From the IMG/VR virus record IMGVR_UViG_3300025648_000012, positions 1 to 64,000 of that record: a stretch of 64,000 nt of DNA; one strand, given 5' to 3'. The stretch comes from a virus. The notes below the pieces were generated by a model that saw only the letters and a program-made list of their open reading frames with translations, searched no databases and had not been told where the DNA came from. A program made the position numbers and the translations under genes. Below, piece after piece: positions 7,269-14,395 of the stretch (positions within the stretch are counted from its first letter, which is position 1; each line of letters starts with the position of its first letter).

Positions 7269-8312
7269 TTAGTTAAGCCACCAACGAGTCCACGCAAAGT
7301 CTCCGTTATCCGGATGAATATACCATGAAGTTTGGTGTGGAAAGGCGTGACGCCCACAAGAATGGTCGAAAGCATTAGTTCCAGAAAGAGAGCCGCCTAT
7401 CATCCAATCTAAGTCATTTGCAGATGTATGAAAATGACCCATTAAAAGCTTGGTAAAGGACTGCTCTGGTATTCCCATTCTTTTAACTGCTTCCATTGCT
7501 ACTCTTCGGTCAAAGCCGTAGTAAGGTTTGCCAGCCCACCCACGAATTTGATGACCGTGCATCATGAGGTACTTTTCAGGCCCAACAGTTACCAACGCAG
7601 AAGGTTTGGAGTGAATATGAACATTCGTATTCTTTATTTTTGAAACATACTGCTTAATTATATGGGCTACTACATATCCCCAGTTGTTTACTCCGCCTTC
7701 TGCAGCCTGGGGTTTCCTTGTCATTCTTCCGTGGTTATCCAAAGTAAGCAAGTCAACTGTTACTTTTTCAAAATGTGGTGCCATCATTTCAATCATTGCA
7801 CCTAGCATGTAACCACACCCCACTGCTTGTACTGGAGTTGGAAACGCATTGGTAACTTGCAATTCCTGGTGAATATCCCCAGAAATATAGTCCCCTGTTC
7901 CTAAAATGTGAAGATAAGGAACATTGTAACCCTGTCTCATCGTTTCTGTTTGTTTGATAATGGATGTAGCTAGCTTTTTAATTCTAGCTTCTGCAATTTC
8001 AGGAGAAAATATACCAAATCCATCCACTTCTTCTGAATCAATTACTTCGCCGTAATGTAAGTCTGTTAGTTGAACTACGTGAGTGCAGGGTGCAGTGGGA
8101 TTTTTAGAAGGAATATACTCCATCTTTACAGGATTAGCAACCTGAATAGCATCCATTAGTGCACTCTTAACTTCTAAGGCTTCCCCTTTTTCAGAAAAAA
8201 CCTGTTCATTTTTTGCACGTAATTCTGCAACTTGACGCCTTAAGTAAGCAACCTCAGGATCTGGAGCGTGAGCTGACTTAAAATCTGCCAACGTTTTCTT
8301 TTCTTTAGCCAT
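7269..8312 (-). CDS. Calcineurin-like metallophosphoesterase
   Basis: 347 residues, ATG after AAAGGAAATT. Metallophosphoesterase metal ligands occur in order: QLTDLHYGE, GTGDYISG, LDNHGR (in place of GNHE), MMHGHQ and LMGHFHTS. The N-terminal 60 residues form a coiled coil beginning with KKTLADFKSAH, a motif also present in the neighbouring HTH gene (KKTLNDF), suggesting the two derive from one two-domain ancestor. The substrate is unknown: phosphodiester, DNA or nucleotide. Confidence 0.8.
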   Translation of the reverse strand: MAKEKKTLADFKSAHAPDPEVAYLRRQVAELRAKNEQVFSEKGEALEVKSALMDAIQVANPVKMEYIPSKNPTAPCTHVVQLTDLHYGEVIDSEEVDGFGIFSPEIAEARIKKLATSIIKQTETMRQGYNVPYLHILGTGDYISGDIHQELQVTNAFPTPVQAVGCGYMLGAMIEMMAPHFEKVTVDLLTLDNHGRMTRKPQAAEGGVNNWGYVVAHIIKQYVSKIKNTNVHIHSKPSALVTVGPEKYLMMHGHQIRGWAGKPYYGFDRRVAMEAVKRMGIPEQSFTKLLMGHFHTSANDLDWMIGGSLSGTNAFDHSCGRHAFPHQTSWYIHPDNGDFAWTRWWLN

Positions 8313-8361
8313 TTTAATTTCCTTTAATTGAACAGTTAGCTAACCAGTTTAACTAACCAAT

Positions 8362-8835
8362 TTAACTAACCATTGCAGTTATGGTGGATGCAAGTTTAGG
8401 AGTGGCAGCCCATACTCGTTTATTCTCCCGTTTAATAAATACTACATATTCGGAAAACATCTCACGGTAATTTCCTATATCTGAAATAGATACTCCCGCA
8501 TCTTTTGCAAACTGAACTTCATATTCCCAGCCATCCTCTTCGTCTTTTGATGTGGCTTTAAGTTTATTGAGAGCCTCTTTAATCTTAGATGGAACTATTG
8601 TATCCTTATCATATAGGTTTCTAAAGTCGTTAAGTGTTTTCTTACCTTTTAAGGCCACAGGTGTGGTTCCTTTGGTTACTTGTTTATTTGCACTATAATT
8701 TTTTCCACTGGTGCTACCTGTATGGAGTAAACGTCCAAAAGCTGACTTAGACATATTTAGGAAAGCAGCAGCCGCTGCTTGAGTTCCGTACGTTTTTACC
8801 AATTCCATTGCTTCTTGTTGAGTCACTGTATCCAT
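8362..8835 (-). CDS. HTH DNA-binding protein, partner of the phosphoesterase
   Basis: 157 residues, ATG after TAGGAGATT. Residues 5-35 (EAMELVKTYGTQAAAAAFLN then MSKSAFGRLL) form a helix-turn-helix like those at the N-terminus of phage metallophosphoesterases. The middle has KKTLNDFRNLYDKD, matching the start of the adjacent phosphoesterase. The C-terminal 70 residues may be a small alpha/beta domain. The stop lies in a 13-nt triple repeat (about 8331-8368). Confidence 0.65.
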   Translation of the reverse strand: MDTVTQQEAMELVKTYGTQAAAAAFLNMSKSAFGRLLHTGSTSGKNYSANKQVTKGTTPVALKGKKTLNDFRNLYDKDTIVPSKIKEALNKLKATSKDEEDGWEYEVQFAKDAGVSISDIGNYREMFSEYVVFIKRENKRVWAATPKLASTITAMVS

Positions 8836-8856
8836 TTTTAATCTCCTAAAAGTTTG

Positions 8857-9666
8857 CTACTTGGTGGCAAGAAAATCTGTTACTGCTTTGTAGCCACGGT
8901 TAAAAAGATCGGCTTTTGCACTTTCTGACAGCTCAGAGTCTAACGCTCCGTAAGGTAGTGCATTTACCGACAAAATAGAGGCGCCGGAAGCAACCGCCCA
9001 GGCTTCCAAGTTCCCCTCATTACTTGATAAAGCAGTTTTAATTATCTGCTTTACATACTCAATATAAGTAGAGGTTGGCCCAGCAGGGAGACCATCTACA
9101 ACTTCAATTCCTACTCTTGGAATACTATCATTGGTTAATTGATTAACTGGAATGTTGTTGCAAAGACCACCATCAACACCCAAGTTCCCATTCGGAAGTT
9201 TTACTGGAGACCATACAAATGGAACAGAAGCCGAAGCTCTACAAGCATCCGCTAATTTTACTGTAGGGGTTTCTTCTTTAGAAAATACAAAAGATTTTCC
9301 CAAAGTTAAATCTGTAGCCATTATTGTAACTGGTATTTTTGTATCCTGAAATGTGAAATCTCCAATTGAGTCGTTTAGCCACTTTTGTAAAAGAGACCCA
9401 TCGTTTTGTGCTTTTCTACAAGTGGCTCCAATACGGTAATCCATTATGCCTTTTGGTACTGGCAAAAAGCATATTTCTTTTATTTCTTTAGAAGACTTTC
9501 CCAAAGCCAGCAAAGCTGCTGCAATAGAACCACCAGACGTACCTGCAGTTTCTTTTATTTGTATGCCAGAATCTAAAAAGGCACAGAGTCCACCACCGTG
9601 AATTGGGGCTAAAAATCCGGAACCGCTACACGCTAACCTAATTTGTTTTAATTTAGTCTGTTTCAT
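8857..9666 (-). CDS. Patatin-like phospholipase
   Basis: 269 residues from ATG 9666, preceded by TTAGGAAAATCC; an upstream TTG (9690) would extend it but lacks a ribosome site. The fold's signatures are present: a glycine-rich oxyanion loop (GSGFLAPIHGGGLCAF), nucleophile elbow GTSGGS with Ser44, and the Asp motif VDGGLCNNIPV near residue 175. Patatins are Ser-Asp lipid acyl hydrolases. Next to holin and muramidase genes it may attack host membrane lipids at lysis or entry (inference). Confidence 0.88.
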   Translation of the reverse strand: MKQTKLKQIRLACSGSGFLAPIHGGGLCAFLDSGIQIKETAGTSGGSIAAALLALGKSSKEIKEICFLPVPKGIMDYRIGATCRKAQNDGSLLQKWLNDSIGDFTFQDTKIPVTIMATDLTLGKSFVFSKEETPTVKLADACRASASVPFVWSPVKLPNGNLGVDGGLCNNIPVNQLTNDSIPRVGIEVVDGLPAGPTSTYIEYVKQIIKTALSSNEGNLEAWAVASGASILSVNALPYGALDSELSESAKADLFNRGYKAVTDFLATK

Positions 9667-9674
9667 GGATTTTC

Positions 9675-9839
9675 CTAAAAAGTTTTGCAAGTTATACCTG
9701 CGGAAACAGGCAGTTGTTTATTGTTTTCTATTGCTGTTCTAATTTCAACTGGGTCTCCTGATATTGTAGGATGGCAATTTTTAAGAATAGGGTCTTTTAA
9801 GGTTAAAAATAGAACTAAAACTGCTGCCAGTATAACCAT
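9675..9839 (-). CDS. Small signal-anchored protein in the lysis cluster
   Basis: 54 residues from ATG 9839 (MVILAAVLVLFLTLKDPILK), ending 8 nt before the patatin start. The N-terminal 14 residues are a membrane span or signal, the rest polar with two cysteines. The segment CHPTISGDPVEIRTAIENN resembles LHPTIETGIKL in the small protein at 10070-10189, so the two are probably paralogues. Position suggests a lysis accessory or spanin-like role, not demonstrated. Confidence 0.6.
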   Translation of the reverse strand: MVILAAVLVLFLTLKDPILKNCHPTISGDPVEIRTAIENNKQLPVSAGITCKTF

Positions 9840-10073
9840 TTAGTTTACTACTTGCGAAGTTGTTGAAGTTTCCATATCTTCAACAGGAAACCAGCCTTTT
9901 ATTTTGGCCAAGTTATACACTGCATGACTTATAGTAATCAATGCAGCAGCAAGTAACAAAGGAACTGTTTCAGGAATGGGAGATGGAAATCCATTCAATG
10001 CCCAAGAAATTGCTGGAGTTATACTTGCAGCACTAAAAGTGATACCACCGGTAATTGCAGATGAGTTGTTCAT
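9840..10073 (-). CDS. Holin-like membrane protein
   Basis: 77 residues with two hydrophobic helices (about 8-26 and 37-58) separated by a Pro-rich turn (NGFPSPIPETVP) and a polar acidic tail, as in class II holins. It lies among muramidase, patatin and small membrane genes. Its ATG overlaps the stop of the upstream gene (ATGA). Holins permeabilise the inner membrane to release endolysin. The call rests on topology and context. Confidence 0.6.
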   Translation of the reverse strand: MNNSSAITGGITFSAASITPAISWALNGFPSPIPETVPLLLAAALITISHAVYNLAKIKGWFPVEDMETSTTSQVVN

Positions 10074-10189
10074 AGTTTAATTCCTGTTTCTATAGTAGGA
10101 TGCAAAGGAGTAGGGAGTGGAGTGAGTGATACTCCTATTGAAAGAAACACTAAGAATGCAAGTATGAGTATTATATCCATCCATTTCAC
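10070..10189 (-). CDS. Small membrane peptide of the lysis cluster
   Basis: 39 residues from GTG 10189, preceded by GAGGAGGAAAACCC, a strong ribosome site. One hydrophobic helix (MDIILILAFLVFLSIGVSL) is followed by a Pro-rich external tail PLPTPLHPTIETG. The stop overlaps the start of the holin-like gene. The tail resembles that of the 9675-9839 product. Confidence 0.6.
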   Translation of the reverse strand: MKWMDIILILAFLVFLSIGVSLTPLPTPLHPTIETGIKL

Positions 10190-10201
10190 GGGTTTTCCTC
10201 C

Positions 10202-10729
10202 TCAACCTAAAATCTCAAAAGGAAAATTTTTTGCTAAAAACGCTTTAAGGTTGCCTACCCTATTTAACCATCCTTGTAATTCCACTTCATATTTGCTTTG
10301 ACTATTTGCTAAATTTTGGTAGAATTGTATTCTAAGGTTTAGTAGCAAAGGTAAAATAGAAGAATTTGCTTTTGTAGAATATGTCTGTGTAACTTGTCCC
10401 CATAACCCATCCTCAACCACTCCTAGAGACTTTTGAAGTAGCTTAATTGCTTCAACTGGGTCAGCATTCACTGCAAAATCAAAATGAGCTATTGCTACAC
10501 TTGGTACTAAATTATCGCAATGAGCTGGCCCCCAGTACATAGTAAACAGCAAATTTTTAACTTCGTCTGCTGTTATTTGCTCTACTGGTTTAGTATTTTC
10601 TCCATGACTTGCAAGGTACGCATTATAAGTCCATTGAGTAACGCCATGGAATGTTACTCCGCCTGTATCTTTTACATATCCTTTTTCTGCACTTTGAGTA
10701 AAGTCTAAAGCTAATTCAAAAGAACTCAT
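10202..10729 (-). CDS. GH108-family muramidase (endolysin)
   Basis: 175 residues. The start FELALDFTQSAEKGYVKDTG carries the GH108 catalytic Glu (E15), followed by GGVTFHGVTQ, then LLFTMYWGPAHCDNLVP and FDFAVNADPVEAIKLLQKSL with DGLWGQVT, matching glycosyl hydrolase 108 plus the peptidoglycan-binding-like C-terminal half. Such N-acetylmuramidases cleave murein glycan strands. No signal peptide is evident, so export would need the holin. Confidence 0.88.
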   Translation of the reverse strand: MSSFELALDFTQSAEKGYVKDTGGVTFHGVTQWTYNAYLASHGENTKPVEQITADEVKNLLFTMYWGPAHCDNLVPSVAIAHFDFAVNADPVEAIKLLQKSLGVVEDGLWGQVTQTYSTKANSSILPLLLNLRIQFYQNLANSQSKYEVELQGWLNRVGNLKAFLAKNFPFEILG

Positions 10730-10731
10730 TT

Positions 10732-11007
10732 TTAGAATACCAAGACTCCAGGTAGAGTAGATCTAGCCCACAAGTAGTCTCCTGAAGCCAACCCAATAGG
10801 AGTAGAGGTATTTGGCTTACTAACCACAATCCCTAAAGAAGAACTAGCAGGGGCTGTTGGAGCCGCAATTACCTCTACATTAGTTAAGTTTAAGTTGGGT
10901 TGCCGTACTCTTGATTGTACCCAAATAATGATGCTTGCAGCTGCTGCGGCAGCTGTTATTTGAGTCCAGGTGGAACCAGCTGGAACAAACGCATTTACTG
11001 TAGCCAT
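10732..11007 (-). CDS. Hypothetical virion-associated protein
   Basis: 91 residues, ATG after TAGGAGTATTC. Ala/Thr/Ser-rich with a hydrophobic helix (AAAAAASIIIWVQS, about 19-32) and a beta-rich C-terminus with a GDYLWARS segment typical of small tail or decoration proteins. It sits with the fibre-like gene 11017. No recognised family. Confidence 0.6.
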   Translation of the reverse strand: MATVNAFVPAGSTWTQITAAAAAASIIIWVQSRVRQPNLNLTNVEVIAAPTAPASSSLGIVVSKPNTSTPIGLASGDYLWARSTLPGVLVF

Positions 11008-11016
11008 AGAATACTC

Positions 11017-11610
11017 CTAAGCGTTGATAGTTCCGCCAAGATTTACAAAAGTAACATTAGTAGAAGTAGTTCCCAACTTATTAACTGTACCAGTTGGGTA
11101 CACTGTAATGGTACAGGCAACTGAGGGGGTTTGAGCAACTGCAATGGTAAGAACTCCTCCAGATAAAACATTCCAGTTATTGCCCCCGATGGCATTGGCA
11201 TTGTTAAATACTGCAGGTCCAGTAACAACCGAAGAAGTTCCAGCAAAAGAATTAGCTGCAGACAACGTAGCAATGCCTGTACCAGCAATAGTTACACCAC
11301 CGACTTGAGTGGAGACTGGAACTGCAATATTCAGTGTAGCATTGCCCGGAGTGTAGATTAGTCCAGGGTAATTGGCTGCGTCTATGTAAGACGGAAAACT
11401 AGCCAAATTACTGGCCGGTACTGCAGTTGGGGTTACGCTCGAACTAGCTGGCCCAATTACTACGGAACCAGAGCCAGTAATAGAATCGCTGGTATTTGAT
11501 ACCATTGATAGGCAATTTAATACTTGCCCACCTATTAGTACGGTTGGTCCTTGTGAAGAATCATCAAAAATAAAAACTGTGTTTTGTGAATAAGCATTCG
11601 TTATAGGCAT
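11017..11610 (-). CDS. Beta-rich fibre- or decoration-like protein
   Basis: 197 residues, almost free of charged residues and rich in Gly, Ser, Thr, Val and Asn, with repeated short strands (for example VGGVTIAGTGIATL and SGGVLTIAVAQT). The composition matches phage decoration or fibre proteins. It lies between a small helical gene and the muramidase cluster. Function inferred only from composition. Confidence 0.55.
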   Translation of the reverse strand: MPITNAYSQNTVFIFDDSSQGPTVLIGGQVLNCLSMVSNTSDSITGSGSVVIGPASSSVTPTAVPASNLASFPSYIDAANYPGLIYTPGNATLNIAVPVSTQVGGVTIAGTGIATLSAANSFAGTSSVVTGPAVFNNANAIGGNNWNVLSGGVLTIAVAQTPSVACTITVYPTGTVNKLGTTSTNVTFVNLGGTINA

Positions 11611-11628
11611 GGTTTTATTTTCCTTAAA

Positions 11629-11958
11629 TTAGGCAGTTACTGCCTGAGTTACAGATGGAATAAGTGAAGTTATTGCTTCTCCACTCGCAGCTGGTATTTT
11701 ACCTGTTGATACTGCTACTTGAACTCCAACAGAAAGAGCAGTATTAAGCGCTGCTTTGTGGTCATCCGGGGTTCCTGTTGGGTTAGATGCTTTAATATTT
11801 TCATAAGCTGGTACTGCTAAAGTTATAACTTGCTGAACAAGTAAAGCAGTGCCAGCGACTTGGGGATCAACTATAGCAATTATAGGAAGTAGTGCTTTTA
11901 CTACATCAATTACTTTTTCTACATCCTTTATAATTGTCTGAAGGTTTACTAATGACAT
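11629..11958 (-). CDS. Hypothetical helical protein
   Basis: 109 residues, mostly helical and hydrophobic (VIDVVKALLPIIAIVDPQVA, then GTALLVQQVITLAVPAYENI). No signal peptide or clear family. Its ATG abuts the stop of the upstream lipoprotein gene, so the two are co-translated. Confidence 0.55.
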   Translation of the reverse strand: MSLVNLQTIIKDVEKVIDVVKALLPIIAIVDPQVAGTALLVQQVITLAVPAYENIKASNPTGTPDDHKAALNTALSVGVQVAVSTGKIPAASGEAITSLIPSVTQAVTA

Positions 11959-12401
11959 TATTGTTTACTCGCTGGGGTTACATTCTTCAAATCGTTAATA
12001 ACTTGATTGATAATAGTGTTAGCAATCAATAAGTCTGCCTTAATGGCGTTTTGTTGTGCTGCAGGTAATCCAGAATCTTCAACTGCACTAACCAAAATTG
12101 GTAATGCTGAGTTAGCTAAATTTTGAAAACTGGAAGCGTCTAGCCCAGCTGACCCAGCGGATGCAAATTTAGTAAGTTTGGAACAAACTAAAGCAACGTC
12201 CGCATTTATTTTAACAATTTTTGGTTGAATAGTTGGGTCAGAAAATTGAAAAGTCGCTAACACTGTACCGTCAGTAATAAGCTGAGGGCATACTTGAGTT
12301 GTAAACTTTTGAATGGAAGTTTCAGCTTGTTGAACTTGAGCAGTAGTACATGCTGCCACTAAAAATGCTCCAAAAATACTCGCAACTAAAAATTTCTTCA
12401 T
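11958..12401 (-). CDS. Predicted lipoprotein
   Basis: 147 residues with an N-terminal signal MKKFLVASIFGAFLVAAC, the last four residues (VAAC) forming a lipobox with Cys18. The mature part is helical with two further cysteines. Processing by signal peptidase II would anchor it to a membrane of a Gram-negative host. In the lysis block it could be an outer-membrane spanin subunit or a superinfection-related lipoprotein (inference). ATG after an AGGAGAAAG site. Confidence 0.75.
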   Translation of the reverse strand: MKKFLVASIFGAFLVAACTTAQVQQAETSIQKFTTQVCPQLITDGTVLATFQFSDPTIQPKIVKINADVALVCSKLTKFASAGSAGLDASSFQNLANSALPILVSAVEDSGLPAAQQNAIKADLLIANTIINQVINDLKNVTPASKQ

Positions 12402-12426
12402 TATGTACTTTCTCCTGTTAAAAGTT

Positions 12427-12876
12427 TTAAGATACTCCAGCTCTATAGGTTGCTACTCCTTTTCCATTAAATTCTGCTGTTAGTGTTTGTTGCCGCAATC
12501 TAGGGTCAAAGGAAATATGAACCCATGTACCTTCCTCTATACACTGATCGTATTTTATGTTTCCTTTTACTATTGCTTCTACTATTTGCTTTGGAGTACC
12601 AAACGAAGGACATACGAAATCCATTGCGTAGCCTTGTGTATGTGCCGAGTTGGGTACGCCTTTTACTGCAGTGTTTAAGGCTTCACATCTATACCCGGAA
12701 TCCACAAGTACAGGAAAGCCCAAAAAATTACGAATTGTTTGAGCATTAGGTGCAAGAATGTTTCTTATGTTTTCTTCAATTTCTGGAGGAGGCGTGTTAT
12801 CAATTCCTAGTCTAACTGCAGTTGTAGAAGCAATAAATTCTTCATACGTAAAGTTTGTAGTTAATTGTTCTGACAT
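12427..12876 (-). CDS. Peptidase M15-type D,D-carboxypeptidase/endopeptidase
   Basis: 149 residues from ATG 12876, preceded by AAGGAGG; an upstream TTG (12909) lies in promoter-like sequence. M15 zinc ligands appear in order: SGYRCEALN with R63, then SAHTQGYAMDF (H79, D86), then WVHIS (H120). It would cleave peptide cross-links of murein, giving this phage a second muralytic enzyme beside GH108. First gene of the leftward operon. Confidence 0.88.
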   Translation of the reverse strand: MSEQLTTNFTYEEFIASTTAVRLGIDNTPPPEIEENIRNILAPNAQTIRNFLGFPVLVDSGYRCEALNTAVKGVPNSAHTQGYAMDFVCPSFGTPKQIVEAIVKGNIKYDQCIEEGTWVHISFDPRLRQQTLTAEFNGKGVATYRAGVS

Positions 12877-12893
12877 TGAATACCTCCTTCGCC

Positions 12894-12942
12894 TTAAAAT
12901 TGTTCTCAACGTTAAATTGTTCTAAACATTAAATTGTTCTAA
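12894..12942 (-). promoter_or_regulatory. Triple AGAACAATTT motif, candidate leftward promoter/leader
   Basis: On the minus strand AGAACAATTT(T)AA occurs three times at about 18-nt spacing just upstream of the M15 gene. The same motif precedes five other leftward gene groups. It abuts a rightward CTGTAAATA box in this divergent intergenic region. Confidence 0.5.
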
Positions 12943-12943
12943 A

Positions 12944-12952
12944 CTGTAAATA
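12944..12952 (+). promoter_or_regulatory. CTGTAAATA box, candidate phage promoter
   Basis: CTGTAAATA 58 nt before ATG 13011, at the head of the rightward replication-gene operon. Confidence 0.5.
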
Positions 12953-13010
12953 AGAGTTAATTAAAACAACATTTAAAATTAAAACAACATTTAACTAGGA
13001 TACATCTTTA

Positions 13011-13802
13011 ATGGTTAAACCTAAAATACTCACTCTGTACGAAACAGCTTTAGCGCAAACAACAACTGAAAAAAGAACAACACAAAAGACTTTAAGATGC
13101 TCTAGCTTACCTCCATGCTTTGTGTCTTATCTACTAGACAAAGACAAACCAAAAGAAAGCAATGTATTGGGTAACTACTACACTTCTGTTGGAACCATTC
13201 TTCATGGCTTAATTCAAAACTCTATTTCTAAAACTGTTGCAGATTGGCAATGCACTAAATGTAAAGCAGAGTATGAACTAAAGGTAAAACCTTCTAAATG
13301 TACAGAATGTAGTTCTAGGTCTTTCTCACATTCTGAAATTGAACTGACCTACAAGAATATAGAAGGGCACATTGACCTTATTTTCTTACTGAATAAACAG
13401 TACCACCTAGTAGATATTAAAACAACTTCAATGGCAAGTTTACCCACGGTTGTTAAAACCCCACCCGCTTCCTATAGAACGCAAGTTACTTCTTATGCGT
13501 GCCTTCTATATAAAACACGAGAAATTAAAGTAAACACAATTTCTATACTCTATGTTCCAAGGGACAACCCTTCCGCAGCGAATCTTTGGACACTGCCTTT
13601 TACAAAGGACGTTTACAAACAGGGTATGCTGAATTTAGAAAAATGGAATGAAACGTTTGAAAGAATTAAACACAAGGAAAAGAACATTGAGATTGTTCTC
13701 TGTAAAAACGTATTCTGTAAATATTGTATGAATTCAATTGCAGAGTTACAAAGCGCTCTAAACTCTAAATATGGCAAAAACTCTTTTGAGGTACAAAAAT
13801 GA
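13011..13802 (+). CDS. PD-(D/E)XK nuclease, Cas4/RecB-like
   Basis: 263 residues. Nuclease motifs: GTILHGLIQ (H65), EGHIDLIF (D122), VDIKTTS (D135, K137) and YRTQVTSYACLL (the Q-x-x-x-Y helix). A zinc ribbon CTKC...CTEC (C81, C84, C97, C100) is inserted before the active site, and a C-terminal Cys cluster (C-x4-C-x2-C) could hold a metal or Fe-S centre as in Cas4/AddB-type proteins. Probably a recombination or end-processing exonuclease. Overlaps the next gene by 4 nt. Confidence 0.85.
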   Translation: MVKPKILTLYETALAQTTTEKRTTQKTLRCSSLPPCFVSYLLDKDKPKESNVLGNYYTSVGTILHGLIQNSISKTVADWQCTKCKAEYELKVKPSKCTECSSRSFSHSEIELTYKNIEGHIDLIFLLNKQYHLVDIKTTSMASLPTVVKTPPASYRTQVTSYACLLYKTREIKVNTISILYVPRDNPSAANLWTLPFTKDVYKQGMLNLEKWNETFERIKHKEKNIEIVLCKNVFCKYCMNSIAELQSALNSKYGKNSFEVQK

Positions 13803-14122
13803 ACAAACACTCTAGCTTAGAAAATGGTCAATTAGTAGTTGCCCACTTAAAAAATGATAATTATCTTATTGGAAAATACGAAAGAAGCTCTATGACAATG
13901 GGAGTATGGGAACACTCAATTACTACTCCACGGCAAGTAGTTCTTCGGGAAACACCAGCAGGAATATCATTTGGATTAGCTCCATTTGGTTCCTGCTTTG
14001 GAATGATGCCAGAACTTCGTGTAGCTATTATTAACAGCGAAGATATATTTTCTCTTAGAAAGGCTCCTTCTAAACTCGAGGAAGTGTACTTAAAATCAAC
14101 TACAGGATTAGTTTTGCCTTAA
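13799..14122 (+). CDS. Small beta-rich protein, possibly Sm/Hfq-like
   Basis: 107 residues, ATG overlapping the upstream stop. The order of strands, NGQLVVAHLKNDNYLIGKYE, then a basic PRQVVLRE segment and VAIINSEDIFSL, resembles an Sm fold as in Hfq, ending in an acidic helix. The likeness is only by pattern. The stop is inside the 16-nt repeat array. Confidence 0.5.
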   Translation: MNKHSSLENGQLVVAHLKNDNYLIGKYERSSMTMGVWEHSITTPRQVVLRETPAGISFGLAPFGSCFGMMPELRVAIINSEDIFSLRKAPSKLEEVYLKSTTGLVLP

Positions 14123-14198
14123 CGAGTAACAACCTTAACGAGTAACAACCTTAACGAGTAACAACCTTAACGAGTAACAACCTTAACGAGTAACAACC
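14119..14198. repeat. 16-nt tandem repeat array between two genes
   Basis: Five exact copies of TTAACGAGTAACAACC fill the whole gap between the stop of the Sm-like gene (first copy) and the ATG at 14199. No purine-rich ribosome site other than the repeated AACGAG is present. Confidence 0.95.
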
Positions 14199-14393
14199 AT
14201 GAAAATTTCAATTACTGTTTCAAGAACAATTCAAACTGCTCCGTATGAATCCTCTAAAGTGGAAGTTACTCAAGAAATAACTACAGATGAAGAGAGCAGC
14301 GAAGATGCCAGAAACGATCTATATAGGGACACTACTCGGGCAGTTAAATCCTTTATTGACAACGAATCCAAGAAGTATAGGAAGGAAAAGTAA
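14199..14393 (+). CDS. Small conserved acidic/basic phage protein
   Basis: 64 residues: an N-terminal strand MKISITVSRTIQTAPYESSK, an acidic middle and a basic helix ending KKYRKEK. Ends 2 nt before the clamp loader gene. It resembles small phage replication-cluster proteins in pattern, but I cannot assign a function. Confidence 0.6.
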   Translation: MKISITVSRTIQTAPYESSKVEVTQEITTDEESSEDARNDLYRDTTRAVKSFIDNESKKYRKEK

Positions 14394-14395
14394 AA

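Noticed and set aside
9152-9349. 65-residue plus-strand frame within the patatin gene
   Set aside because: Antisense shadow of a well-supported gene, no ribosome site.
13715-13723. CTGTAAATA inside the nuclease gene as a promoter
   Set aside because: It encodes conserved-looking Cys codons (F-C-K-Y-C) and could be chance; a similar in-gene copy is at 50480.
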